Shown here piece by piece: positions 18,377-28,419 of a DNA stretch of 64,000 bases (positions within the stretch are counted from its first letter, which is position 1; each line of letters begins with the position of its first letter). The notes beneath the pieces were generated by a model. It worked only from the letters and a program-made list of their open reading frames with translations, was not told where the DNA came from and made no database searches. Origin of the DNA: DATEDA01 sp963820965 (GTDB lineage: Bacteria; Pseudomonadota; Gammaproteobacteria; Burkholderiales; SG8-39). The stretch is taken from contig CAWGCC010000027.1 of NCBI GenBank assembly GCA_963820965.1, positions 434,001 through 498,000 on the forward strand, in the 5' to 3' direction. The position numbers and the translations under genes were made by a program.

Positions 18377-19300
18377 GTGGCCGAATCCGTGTACAGCCTC
18401 CCGGTGGTCGATGCGCACCACCATCTCTGGGACCTCTCGCGCGGCCGGTATCCGTGGCTGCAGGAGGACTACGACCCGCAATCGTTCTTCCTCGGCGACT
18501 ACGCCGCGTTCTGTCACGACTTCATGCCGGACGATTACCGTGCGGCGAGCCGCGGGTGCAACGTCGTCGCGACGGTCCACGTCGAGGCCGAGCGCGACCG
18601 CGCGGAGCAGGTGGCCGAGACGGCGTGGCTGCACGAGATGCACGCGCGGCACGGCCTCCCCAACGCCGTGGTCGGGCACGTCTGGTTCGACCGACCGGAG
18701 ACCGAAGAGCGGCTACTCGAGCACCTGCGGTATCCGCTCGTTCGCGGCATCCGCAGCAAGCCCGTCACGGGCCGGAGTCCGGCGGAGAGCGTGCGAGGGC
18801 AGCGCGGGACGATGCAGGATGAAGCGTGGCTGCGGGGCTTCGCCCTGCTGGAGAAGCACGGGCTGAGCTGGGACCTGCGCGTTCCCGCCTGGCACCTGCC
18901 CGAGGCCGCCGAAGTTGCGGCGATGTTTCCCCGGGTGCCGATCGCGCTGAACCATCATGGGTTCGCCTGGGACCGCAGCGAGGAAGGGCTCAAGCGCTGG
19001 CGCGGTTGGATGGAAACGCTGGCGCGCCAGTCGAACGTGCACGTCAAGGTGTCGGAGTTCGGGGTGCGCGGCCGCGCCTGGGATTGGGCGGAGAACACCC
19101 GCATCATCCGCGACACGGTCGCGATCTTCGGCTGGCAGCGTTCGATGTTCGCCAGCAACTTTCCGGTGTCGGGCCTGCGCATCGACTACCCGGGCCTCGT
19201 CACCGGCGTGGTGCGCGCGCTGGACGCCCTTACGCCGGAGCAGCAGCGCGCCGTGATGTGCGACAACGCGCTGAATTTCTACCGTATTGCCGCGGGCTGA
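18377..19300 (+). CDS. Amidohydrolase-2 family (TIM-barrel) hydrolase
   Basis: A 307-residue metal-dependent hydrolase of the COG3618 type. The N-terminal metal motif VVDAHHHLWD, the central ALNHHGFAWDR and the C-terminal FASNFPVSGL match L-fucono-lactonase and 2-pyrone-4,6-dicarboxylate hydrolase relatives. It probably opens a lactone or pyrone ring. The GTG start at 18377 follows the upstream stop by 9 bases. The next gene, a Bug binding protein, starts 13 bases after its stop, so uptake and hydrolysis are probably coupled. A related enzyme lies at 29431-30381. Confidence 0.85.
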   Translation: MAESVYSLPVVDAHHHLWDLSRGRYPWLQEDYDPQSFFLGDYAAFCHDFMPDDYRAASRGCNVVATVHVEAERDRAEQVAETAWLHEMHARHGLPNAVVGHVWFDRPETEERLLEHLRYPLVRGIRSKPVTGRSPAESVRGQRGTMQDEAWLRGFALLEKHGLSWDLRVPAWHLPEAAEVAAMFPRVPIALNHHGFAWDRSEEGLKRWRGWMETLARQSNVHVKVSEFGVRGRAWDWAENTRIIRDTVAIFGWQRSMFASNFPVSGLRIDYPGLVTGVVRALDALTPEQQRAVMCDNALNFYRIAAG

Positions 19301-19313
19301 ACGAGGAGTGAAG

Positions 19314-20288
19314 ATGAAGCGCATGCCCACCGTAGTTCTGTGGTGCGCCTTGGCGATCGCCGCGGCGCCGATGACCGCCGCCGCGCAGGCCTATCCGTCG
19401 AAGCCGACGCGCATCATCGCCGGGTTCTCGCCGGGCGGCGGCTCGGACATCTTCGCCCGGGTGACCGCCGCCAAGCTCTCCGAGCTCTGGGGCCAGCCGG
19501 TGCTGGTCGAGAACCGGGTGGGCGCGTCGGGAACGATCGGCGCCGACGTCGTGGCGAAGAGCCCGCCCGACGGCTACACGCTGTTCCTCGCGAACATCAC
19601 CCCGAACGCCATGGCGCCGCACGTCATCGAGAAGCTGCCGTTCGACGCGCGCAAGGATTTCGCCCCGATCACGCTCATCGCCGACACGCCCAACATCCTG
19701 GTCGTCCATCCGTCGGTGCCGGCGAAGAACGTCACCGAGCTGATCGCGCTGATGAAGGCGAAGCCCGGCAAGCTCACTTTCGCCTCGTCCGGTCAGGGCA
19801 GCGTCCAGCACTTCGCGGCGGAGATGTTCAAGCAGATGGCCGGCGTCGACATCGTGCACGTCCCGTACAAGGGCAGCAGCCAGGCGATGACCGACCTGAT
19901 CGCGGGGAACGTCGACATCAACTTCGACACCATGACGGCAGCACTGGCGTCGGTGAAGGCGGGGAAGCTCCGCGCGCTCGCCGTCACCTCGCCGAAGCGC
20001 GCTGCGGGCGTCCCGGATCTTCCGACCGTCGCGGAAGCGGGGCTGAAGGGCTACGAGATCTCGACCTGGTACGGACTCGTCGCGCCGGCCGGCACGCCGC
20101 CCGCGGTCCTGGCGAAGATCCAGCAGGACGTCGCGCGGGCGCTGCAGCTGCCCGACATCAAGCAGCGCTTCGCCGAGCTGTCCGCGGAGCCGGGCGGGAT
20201 GCCGCCCGCCGAGTTCGGGAGGTTCCTGCAGGCGGAGCTCGACAAATACGGCCGCCTGGCGAAGCAGGCGAACATCAAGGTCGAGTAG
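19314..20288 (+). CDS. Bug/TctC-family tripartite tricarboxylate binding protein
   Basis: A periplasmic binding protein of 324 residues with signal peptide (VVLWCALAIAAAPMTAAAQA). The family landmarks are PTRIIAGFSPGGGSDIFAR, PPDGYTLFLAN, the conserved VHVPYKGSSQAM and a C-terminal helix ending ANIKVE. These proteins capture carboxylates or aromatic acids and normally deliver them to TctA/TctB, which are absent here. The ATG at 19314 has GAGGAG 8 bases upstream. It closes the plus-strand group with the SAF oxidoreductase and amidohydrolase, and faces the dctP gene tail to tail 19 bases away. Confidence 0.92.
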   Translation: MKRMPTVVLWCALAIAAAPMTAAAQAYPSKPTRIIAGFSPGGGSDIFARVTAAKLSELWGQPVLVENRVGASGTIGADVVAKSPPDGYTLFLANITPNAMAPHVIEKLPFDARKDFAPITLIADTPNILVVHPSVPAKNVTELIALMKAKPGKLTFASSGQGSVQHFAAEMFKQMAGVDIVHVPYKGSSQAMTDLIAGNVDINFDTMTAALASVKAGKLRALAVTSPKRAAGVPDLPTVAEAGLKGYEISTWYGLVAPAGTPPAVLAKIQQDVARALQLPDIKQRFAELSAEPGGMPPAEFGRFLQAELDKYGRLAKQANIKVE

Positions 20289-20307
20289 CCGCCCAGCGCG
20301 GGATCAA

Positions 20308-21288
20308 TCAGTCGGGCGTCTTCTCGATCGCGTCGACGAGCTTCGCCCCGTGCTTGGCGACGTAATCGTCCTTCACCGGCCCGTAGACCTTGGCCCGGAA
20401 CTCGGCGCGGGGGAAATCCGCGACCACCTGCATGCCCGCCGCCTTGAGCTTGGCGAGGTCGCCTTCCTCGATCTTCCGGTTCGCCGCGCGCTGCTCGCGG
20501 ATCACTTCCATCGCGGTCGCCTCCATCGCCTGCTGCGCCGCCGGCGGGAGCGACTGGAATTTCTTCAGGTTCATCACGAACACCGCCGTGGTATAGGCGT
20601 GCTGCGTGAGCGTCAGGTACTTCTGCACCTCGTAGAACTTCGCCGACTGGATGAGCGTGATCGGGTTCTCCTGGCCGTCGACCGTGCGCGTCTCGAGCGC
20701 GTTGAACACCTCGGTGTAGGGCATCGGCACCGGGTTGACGCCGACGAGCTGGAACGCCTTGATGTGCGCCGGATTGGGCGTCGTGCGGATCTTCAGCCCG
20801 GCCATGTCCTCGAGCTTCACTACCGGACGGCGCGAGTTGGTCAGGTTGCGGAAGCCGATCTCGGGGAAGCCCAGTCCCTTGAAGTTGTATTGCTCGAGCT
20901 CGGCGCGGAGCTCGGCGCCGATCGGGCCGTCGAGCACGTTGTACGCGTGGCCGAAGCTGCGGATGATGCCCGGCAGATCGAGCGCGCTCTGCCGCGGATT
21001 GATCCCGGCGAAGAACGGGTTGCCGGTGAGGGCAAGGTCGATCACCCCGCCGCGCGTCGACGAGAGGATCGCGCTGTCGTTGCCGAGCTGGCCGGCGTGG
21101 AAGATCTCGATCCGCACCTGGCCGCCGGTGCGCTCCTGGACGAGCTTGGCAAACTGCACCAGGGCGACGTGCTGCGAATCGGTGTCGGGCTGGGTGTGGG
21201 CGAGGCGGAGCCGCGTTTCTTGGGCGTAGGCGGCGCCGGTGGCGAGCAGCAGAGAACCCATGACGAGCGTGGCGATCCAGCGTCCCAT
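20308..21288 (-). CDS. TRAP-type (DctP) solute-binding protein
   Basis: A 326-residue periplasmic binding protein with signal peptide (IATLVMGSLLLATGAAYAQE). The family blocks are FPEIGFRNLTNSRRP, the arginine in GLKIRTTPNPAH and ALETRTVDGQENP. The start at 21288 is set by GGAGGAGAA just upstream. No DctQ/DctM genes are in the window. It is divergent from the acetolactate-synthase-like gene at 21439, with 150 bases between that may hold both promoters. The ligand is probably an organic acid and cannot be specified. Confidence 0.92.
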   Translation of the reverse strand: MGRWIATLVMGSLLLATGAAYAQETRLRLAHTQPDTDSQHVALVQFAKLVQERTGGQVRIEIFHAGQLGNDSAILSSTRGGVIDLALTGNPFFAGINPRQSALDLPGIIRSFGHAYNVLDGPIGAELRAELEQYNFKGLGFPEIGFRNLTNSRRPVVKLEDMAGLKIRTTPNPAHIKAFQLVGVNPVPMPYTEVFNALETRTVDGQENPITLIQSAKFYEVQKYLTLTQHAYTTAVFVMNLKKFQSLPPAAQQAMEATAMEVIREQRAANRKIEEGDLAKLKAAGMQVVADFPRAEFRAKVYGPVKDDYVAKHGAKLVDAIEKTPD

Positions 21289-21438
21289 TTCTCCTCCATG
21301 TCGTTCGCGTCGCAGCCGCGGCCGGGGCGGCGATGCTATCACACGCCATCCGCCTCCAAGGCTTCGCGCTGACAGCCGCCTCGCAGTTGGGGTAGATTGG
21401 CAGCCCGCGCACGGGCGGATTCCCAGGAGCATAGCGTC

Positions 21439-23070
<1,632 letters not shown>

Positions 23071-23103
23071 CCTGCGCGGCCGCCCGGCTCGCTGATCGCG
23101 ACC

Positions 23104-23334
23104 TCAGGCCGAGGTCGAGCAGACTGGCCGGGTCGCTGCTGGCCCCGCCTCATTTGTACGGCGCGCCTCGAAAGCTCCGCCTTCTTGCGCCCCGCGAAAG
23201 CCGGCGAGCAAATCCGCGATCACCCCCAAGGGAACGATCAGCCGCGGAACGCGGTTGAACACCTCGACCAGCTCCGGACGCCCACTTCGAAAGCTGCTGT
23301 ACGCGTTCGTATCGATCGCGACGGCCGCGATCAT
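23104..23334 (-). pseudogene. PIN-domain toxin, truncated (VapC/FitB-like)
   Basis: The first 55 or so residues are a PIN-domain RNase start (AVAIDTNAYSSFRSGRPELV, then GVIADLLAGFRG) with the first catalytic aspartate in DTN. The frame then runs into unrelated sequence (EARRTNEAGPAATRP) and stops at 76 residues. Full toxins are about 130 residues, so the later acidic active-site residues are missing and the usual glutamate in the GELLYGF motif is replaced. Its ATG overlaps the antitoxin stop (ATGA), the normal arrangement. The loss lies next to the left copy of the 47-bp repeat. Confidence 0.72.
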
Positions 23335-23597
23335 TTTCTACGGCGCCGCTTCGTCCAGAGCTGCTCGTCGATCCTGGTGAGTGGCTCGATCGCCTGCTCG
23401 AACTCGAGAAGGTCCCGTGCCGACCACGTTCCCGCCAGCGCGTCCAGGTCGCGGTATCTTGGCAGTACGGCGCCCGCAAACCGCTCGGTAAGCGTCTCGG
23501 CCGCCAGCCGGCTGACGCTGACCCCCCTTTGCTTCGCTGCAAGCTTGAGGTTTTCGACCACGACCGGGTCGACGTCGCGGACCAGAATGTCGGGCAT
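23331..23597 (-). CDS. FitA/VapB-like antitoxin (ribbon-helix-helix)
   Basis: A short antitoxin of 88 residues beginning MPDILVRDVDPVVVENLK. It continues with the ribbon-helix-helix pattern AAKQRGVSVSRLAAETL, as in FitA-like proteins that bind their own promoter and neutralise a PIN-domain RNase. The tail is basic (KRRRRK). It appears intact and is translationally coupled to the truncated toxin, so it may now act only as an orphan DNA-binding protein. A GTG at 23606 is an alternative start. Confidence 0.78.
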   Translation of the reverse strand: MPDILVRDVDPVVVENLKLAAKQRGVSVSRLAAETLTERFAGAVLPRYRDLDALAGTWSARDLLEFEQAIEPLTRIDEQLWTKRRRRK

Positions 23598-23673
23598 GGC
23601 GGGCACCCCACTGCGATCGGGGCTTCATGATGTCACTTTGACCCATGTGATATCAACCGCCGTCCACCTACGA

Positions 23674-23720
23674 CTCACCGAGCGGCTGAAGAACCTCGCC
23701 TCGCCGCTGTAGCCCGCGCG
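23674..23720 (+). repeat. 47-bp direct repeat, right copy
   Basis: This is the duplicate of 23032-23078, containing the codons for LTERLKNLASPL and a TAG, with two mismatches. It lacks any upstream coding sequence for the enzyme. It is followed at 23720-23735 by a short hairpin, GCCGGC-GAAA-GCCGGC, which could serve as a terminator stem or belong to a REP-like element. Confidence 0.92.
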
Positions 23721-23748
23721 CCGGCGAAAGCCGGCATCCGGTCGAGCG

Positions 23749-24729
23749 CTAACTCGCGCCTTTCAGCGCCGCGCGCAACGCTTCCAGGAATTGGCTCGCC
23801 GCCGGCGAGAGCAGACGCTTCCGCAGCGTGATGATGCCGTATGGCTCGAGCCGTCGCGTCAAGCGGACCGGAAGCAGGCAGAGCAGCTCCTTCTGCGCGT
23901 AGTGATTCGCGATCGAGGTCGGCATCACCGCGATCGCCTCGCTCACTTCCAGCAGGGTGGTGGTGGTGATCAAGGAGGACGTCTCGACGATGTCCGTCGG
24001 CGTCGCCATCCCGACGTCGCGGAACACCAGCTCCAGGAGGCGGCGCATCGGCGTCGGCCGCGGATAGAGGACCCAGGGGCGATCGCCGAGATCCTTGAGG
24101 TCGAGCTTGCGTGACTTGGCGAGCGGATGATGCATGCCGGCGACCACCGACAGCGCTTCGTCCGCCACCGTCTCGAACTCGAGATCGGTCCGTTTCAGCT
24201 CGTCGGTCGGACGGCCGATCGCGAAGTCGAGCCGCCCCTGCTCCAGCATCGGCAGCAGCACATCGCTCGTGTCGTTGAAGATGCTGATCTCGAGCTGCGG
24301 CTGGCGCTGCTTGACGTCCGCGACGACGCGCGCCAGGAAGATCGGCGCGGGCGCGATGATCGCGCCGATCCTCACCTTGCCCTGGCTGCCGGTCGCGAAG
24401 CCGGCGAGCTCCTCGCGAAGTTGCTCCAGGTCGGCGAGCAGCAACCGCGCATAGCGGCTCACCGAGTCGCCGTACACGGTCGGGCTGATGCCGCGTCCGA
24501 GACGCTCGAAGAGCGGCAAGCCGAACGCGCTCTCCACCTCGTGCAGCATCTTGGTTGCCGCCGGCTGCGAGAGGCCCAGGTGCTCGGCCGCGCTCCGCAG
24601 CGTGCGGTGCTCCGCGATTGCGACGATCAGCGCCAGGTGCCGGAAGCGGAGCCGGTTGACGATCGAGTTGGCCGAAGGCACCACGCGAAAAGAATACCGC
24701 GCGGTTATCGGAGATTGCAAAGATTTCAT
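23749..24729 (-). CDS. LysR-type transcriptional regulator (GbpR/PcaQ-like)
   Basis: A LysR-family regulator of 326 residues. The helix-turn-helix is near residues 28-60 (RHLALIVAIAEHRTLRSAAEH, then SQPAATKMLHEVE). The effector domain follows with GKVRIGAIIAPAP and a final segment YGIITLRKRLLSPAASQFLEAL. The first 25 residues before RLRFRHLAL are longer than usual, so a start a few codons downstream is possible. It is divergent from pdxA2 and the sugar-acid genes, and is the likely regulator of that group, with operators expected in the 343 bases between. Confidence 0.9.
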   Translation of the reverse strand: MKSLQSPITARYSFRVVPSANSIVNRLRFRHLALIVAIAEHRTLRSAAEHLGLSQPAATKMLHEVESAFGLPLFERLGRGISPTVYGDSVSRYARLLLADLEQLREELAGFATGSQGKVRIGAIIAPAPIFLARVVADVKQRQPQLEISIFNDTSDVLLPMLEQGRLDFAIGRPTDELKRTDLEFETVADEALSVVAGMHHPLAKSRKLDLKDLGDRPWVLYPRPTPMRRLLELVFRDVGMATPTDIVETSSLITTTTLLEVSEAIAVMPTSIANHYAQKELLCLLPVRLTRRLEPYGIITLRKRLLSPAASQFLEALRAALKGAS

Positions 24730-25072
24730 TAGACGGTTAGTCGGTGCGAGAGCGCCTAATCCGCCGGCGTTTCGAAGGTTTCGATACCGAGCCGTCGAAC
24801 ACCGCGTGCGAACACCGACACATTATCGGGCGTCGCGCACGTGCACCGGAGGAGGAGGAGATGAGCGTCGCCGTAACCTGGCCGAGACTCGGCCGTAGGT
24901 CTGCTGGTCCCGCCCCCGCTGATTCCGCCCGCGTGCGGATCAGCACCCCCGCCGCGCGGTCGTTGCCCTCGCCTTCAGCCGGTAGGCGGGCCGGCGAGTC
25001 TCACCGCGCATCTGACGACCCACCCCGAACGCGCTCGTGTCGGCCGTGCGCCGAGAGCGCCCGAAGCGAGGC
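24730..25072. other. Divergent intergenic region between lysR and pdxA2
   Basis: This stretch of 343 bases should carry the promoters of both flanking genes. An excellent ribosome-binding run GGAGGAGGAGGAG stands directly before an ATG at 24861 (MSVAVTWPRLGRR), but the frame that follows has no family features and runs towards pdxA2, so it may be the start of a gene whose body was deleted. I see no clear LysR T-N11-A site that I would commit to. Confidence 0.45.
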
Positions 25073-26101
25073 ATGAAAGACGTGACTCCCAATCCACGCA
25101 TTGCAATGGTGCTCGGCGACCCGGCGGGGATCGGCCCCGAACTGATCGCAAGACTGCTCTCCGACCCTGACGCACGCGCCCGCGCGGACATTCTGCTCAT
25201 CGCCGACCGCGACGAGGTCGAACGCGGCTGTCGACTTGCCGGAAGCGGCTTCCCCTACGCAACCATCCGCTCGCCGGCCGACTTCGCGCCGACCAACGGC
25301 ACGCCCCAGCTCTACGAGTACCGCGGCGACGCGCACCCGCCCTTCGCGCGGGCAAAGGAGACCGCGAACGGCGGGCGTTACGCGCTCGACACGCTCGCTG
25401 CCGCGCTCGACGCGACGACGCAGGGAATCACCGAGGCGGTGGTGTTCGGACCCCTCAACAAGACCTCTCTCCATCTCGCCGGGATGGGCCACAACGACGA
25501 GTTGCACTGGTTCGCCGAGCGGCTCGGGTACACCGGGCCATTTTGCGAGTTCAACGTCATGGATCGCCTGTGGACGTCGCGAGTCACGTCCCACGTCGCG
25601 CTCAAGGATGTGCCCGCGTTGATCACTCAGGACGGGATCATCGAGGCGATCGATCTCATTCATCGCGCACTGCGGGATAGCGGCGTCGCCGCGCCCCGCA
25701 TCGGGGTCTGCGGGCTCAATCCGCATCTCGGCGATCACGGCACGTTCGGGCGCGAGGAGATCGATGTCATCGGGCCGGCGGTGGAGCGGGCGCGCTCGCT
25801 CGGTCTGCCCGCCGACGGGCCGTTCCCCGCCGACACGATCTTCATCAAGGCGCGCGACGGCGATTTCGATGCGGTCGTGACCATGTACCACGACCAGGGG
25901 CAGATCGCGATCAAGCTGCTCGGTTTCGAGCGCGGCGTCACCGTCCAGGGCGGGCTGCCGATTCCGATCACAACGCCGGCGCACGGATCGGCTTTCGACA
26001 TCGCCGAAAAGGGCGTGGCCAACGCGAGCGCAATGCGCCTGGCCTTCGACATGGCCTGCCGCCTGGCGCTCGGCCGGCGCGCCGTCGGCGCAACTCACTG
26101 A
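25073..26101 (+). CDS. pdxA2: PdxA2-type 4-hydroxythreonine-4-phosphate dehydrogenase family protein
   Basis: A metal- and NAD-dependent oxidative decarboxylase of the PdxA family, 342 residues. The N-terminal MVLGDPAGIGPELIA is diagnostic. The three metal histidines appear in RVTSHVALKDV, GLNPHLGDHG and TPAHGSAFDIA. Outside vitamin B6 synthesis, PdxA2 proteins decarboxylate 4-phospho-threonate or erythronate, or act on cis-dihydrodiols (TphB). Here it lies 12 bases before a sugar-acid dehydratase, so a catabolic role is likely, though no DUF1537 kinase is beside it. I chose the ATG at 25073 because GCGAGG precedes it and the conserved region starts soon after. Confidence 0.85.
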   Translation: MKDVTPNPRIAMVLGDPAGIGPELIARLLSDPDARARADILLIADRDEVERGCRLAGSGFPYATIRSPADFAPTNGTPQLYEYRGDAHPPFARAKETANGGRYALDTLAAALDATTQGITEAVVFGPLNKTSLHLAGMGHNDELHWFAERLGYTGPFCEFNVMDRLWTSRVTSHVALKDVPALITQDGIIEAIDLIHRALRDSGVAAPRIGVCGLNPHLGDHGTFGREEIDVIGPAVERARSLGLPADGPFPADTIFIKARDGDFDAVVTMYHDQGQIAIKLLGFERGVTVQGGLPIPITTPAHGSAFDIAEKGVANASAMRLAFDMACRLALGRRAVGATH

Positions 26102-26113
26102 CAAGAGGTTCCC

Positions 26114-27289
26114 ATGAAGATCACCAAGGTCCGCACCCGTGTGTTCGAGTGGAAGGGGAAGGTGGTTCCGCCGACCGCGCATTTCTGCACCAACGCAAGC
26201 GACATCCTCTATGAGCGCGGCGACGCCATGGGCTCATTCCGCTTCCACGGCTGGCTGGTGGTCGAGGTGGAAACCGACAACGGGCTGGTCGGCATCGGCA
26301 ACTGCGCGCTCGCGCCGCGCGTGTGCAAGGAAGCCATCGATCTCTACTACGCGCCGATGGTGATCGGCGAGGACCCGTTCGACAACGAGTACCTGTGGCA
26401 GAAGATGTACCGGCGCACGCTCGCCTGGGGCCGCAAGGGCGTCGGCATGACCGCCATCTCCGCGATCGATATCGCGCTCTGGGACCTGATGGGCAAGGCG
26501 GTGGGCAAGCCCGTGTTCAAGCTGCTCGGCGGGCGCACCAAGGAGAAGATCTGGTGTTACGCCTCCAAGCTCTATGCGCAGGACGATCTAGACAAGTTCC
26601 TGGAGGAGGCGAAGAAGTACCTCGACCAGGGGTTCACCGCGATGAAGATGCGCTTCGGCTACGGTCCCAAGGACGGTCCCGCGGGCATGGGCAGGAACAT
26701 CGCGCAGGCCCGCGCGCTGCGCGAACTGGTCGGCCCGGACATCGACATCATGTTCGATTGCTACATGGGCTGGACGCTCGAATACGCGCGCCGCATGCTG
26801 CCGCGCCTCGCCGAGTTCAATCCGCGCTGGCTCGAAGAACCGGTGATCGGCGACGACATCGAAGGCTACGTCGAGCTGAAGAAGATGAACGTCTTCCCGA
26901 TCTCCGGCGGTGAGCACGAGTTCACCATCTACGGTTTCAAGGACCTGCTCGAGCGGCGTGCGGTGGACGTGATCCAGTACGACACGAACCGCGTAGGCGG
27001 TATCACGGCGGCGCGAAAGGTCAACGATATGGCCGAGGCCTGGTCGGTGCCGGTGATCCCGCATGCCGGGCAGATGCACAACTATCACCTCACGATGGCG
27101 AGCACCGCCTCGCCGATGTCGGAGTTTTTCCCGGTGCACGACGTCGAGGTGGGTAACGAGCTCTTCTACTACGTCTTCAAGGGCGAGCCGCAGCCCGACA
27201 AGGGCTATCTCCAGCTTGACGACAACAAGCCGGGGCTCGGACTCGAGCTCGACGACCGGTACCTGAAAGACTTCAACGTCATCGAGTAG
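26114..27289 (+). CDS. Enolase-superfamily sugar-acid dehydratase (L-rhamnonate dehydratase-like)
   Basis: A mandelate racemase/muconate lactonising-type enzyme of 391 residues, which dehydrates an aldonate to a 2-keto-3-deoxy acid. The metal-binding acids are in MFDCYMGW (Asp), LEEPVIGDD (Glu) and SGGEHEF (Glu, followed by the catalytic His as in rhamnonate dehydratases). A further histidine is in IPHAGQMHNYH. The N-terminus AHFCTNASDILYERG also resembles the RhmD group. With the DapA-family dehydratase and ketoglutarate semialdehyde dehydrogenase 6-8 kb on, it could form an oxidative pentose-acid route. The exact sugar acid is unknown. Confidence 0.85.
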   Translation: MKITKVRTRVFEWKGKVVPPTAHFCTNASDILYERGDAMGSFRFHGWLVVEVETDNGLVGIGNCALAPRVCKEAIDLYYAPMVIGEDPFDNEYLWQKMYRRTLAWGRKGVGMTAISAIDIALWDLMGKAVGKPVFKLLGGRTKEKIWCYASKLYAQDDLDKFLEEAKKYLDQGFTAMKMRFGYGPKDGPAGMGRNIAQARALRELVGPDIDIMFDCYMGWTLEYARRMLPRLAEFNPRWLEEPVIGDDIEGYVELKKMNVFPISGGEHEFTIYGFKDLLERRAVDVIQYDTNRVGGITAARKVNDMAEAWSVPVIPHAGQMHNYHLTMASTASPMSEFFPVHDVEVGNELFYYVFKGEPQPDKGYLQLDDNKPGLGLELDDRYLKDFNVIE

Positions 27290-27312
27290 CTCTGAAAGTG
27301 GAGTCTCCGCAC

Positions 27313-28281
27313 ATGCAAGCCCTGGTTCGGTCGCTCGCGACCCTCGCCTTTCTCGGCGCCTCGATGGCCGCGTCTGCACAGACATGGCCTTCCAAGAACG
27401 TGCGCATCCTGGTAGGCGCACCGCCCGGCGGCGGCACCGACATCATCGCCCGCCTCCTGGCCGACAAGTTCGCAGCGGCCTTCGGCCAGCCGGTCCTCGT
27501 CGAGAACCGCCCGGGTGCCTCGAACACGATCGCCGCCGACCTTACGGCCAAGGCGCCTCCCGACGGGTACACCCTGTTGGTGGCAACGACGACCGGCCAG
27601 GCCATCGCCCCCCATCTCATGAAGCTCGGCTACGACCCGCTGAAAGGTCTCGCGCCGGTTGCGCTGATCGCCAACGTACCGAACGTGCTCGTCGTCAACA
27701 ACGACGTCCCCGCCAAGACCGTGAAGGAACTGGTCGCGCTCGTCAAGGCGGCCCCGGACAAGTATTCGTACGGCTCCTCCGGTTCGGGCAGCACCCAGCA
27801 TCTCGCCGGCGAGGCCTTCGCGCACGCACTCGGGCTGAAGATGGTGCACGTGCCGTACAAGGGATCGTCCCAGGCGCTCACCGACCTCCTCGGCGGCCAG
27901 ATCCAAATGGCGTTCGACACCACATCCTCGGCGATCAGTCACATCACGAGCGGGAAGGTGCGCCCGCTCGCGGTGATGTCACCGAAGCGTTCACCGCAAC
28001 TCCCGAACGTCCCCACGCTCGCCGAGGCCGGGTTCCCCGGTATCGAGATGACCACCTGGTACGGGCTGTTCGTCACCGGCGGTACGCCCAAGCCGATCGT
28101 CGATCGGCTGTACCAGGACACGATGAAAGCGTTGCAGATGCCCGACGTACGCAAGCGTCTCGCAGACCTCGGCGGCGAGCCGGGCACCCTCACCGAGGCG
28201 GAGTTCGCGGCCCTGAACAAGGCGGACTTCGACCGGTTCGGGAAACTGATCCGCGAAGCCAAGATTCAACCGCAGCAGTAG
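27313..28281 (+). CDS. Bug/TctC-family binding protein
   Basis: A periplasmic binding protein of 322 residues with a signal peptide (LATLAFLGASMAASAQT). It carries the landmarks VRILVGAPPGGGTDIIAR, PPDGYTLLVA and VHVPYKGSSQALTDLLGG. The ATG at 27313 is preferred over the GTG at 27298 because the signal peptide then has normal length and GGAG lies 9 bases upstream. It follows the dehydratase by 23 bases and is probably co-transcribed, suggesting it captures the sugar acid or a related carboxylate. No TctA/TctB partner is nearby. Confidence 0.92.
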   Translation: MQALVRSLATLAFLGASMAASAQTWPSKNVRILVGAPPGGGTDIIARLLADKFAAAFGQPVLVENRPGASNTIAADLTAKAPPDGYTLLVATTTGQAIAPHLMKLGYDPLKGLAPVALIANVPNVLVVNNDVPAKTVKELVALVKAAPDKYSYGSSGSGSTQHLAGEAFAHALGLKMVHVPYKGSSQALTDLLGGQIQMAFDTTSSAISHITSGKVRPLAVMSPKRSPQLPNVPTLAEAGFPGIEMTTWYGLFVTGGTPKPIVDRLYQDTMKALQMPDVRKRLADLGGEPGTLTEAEFAALNKADFDRFGKLIREAKIQPQQ

Positions 28282-28419
28282 CGTGGCTCGCGCCCGGTCG
28301 CTGCGCTTGTGCCCACGGTCCACGCAGCGGTCCAGGGGGCGGGAACTGATCGATGCGATCGGCAAGATGAATTGATCCTGCCGCCGTGCGCGGCGGTCGC
28401 TCTCGAGGAGGAAGGAACC

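Noticed and set aside
24861..25076. ATG behind a GGAGGAGGAGGAG run, frame of about 70 codons
   Set aside because: The ribosome-binding run is striking, but the product has no family pattern and overlaps the pdxA2 start. I noted it as a possible relic within the intergenic entry and did not call a gene.
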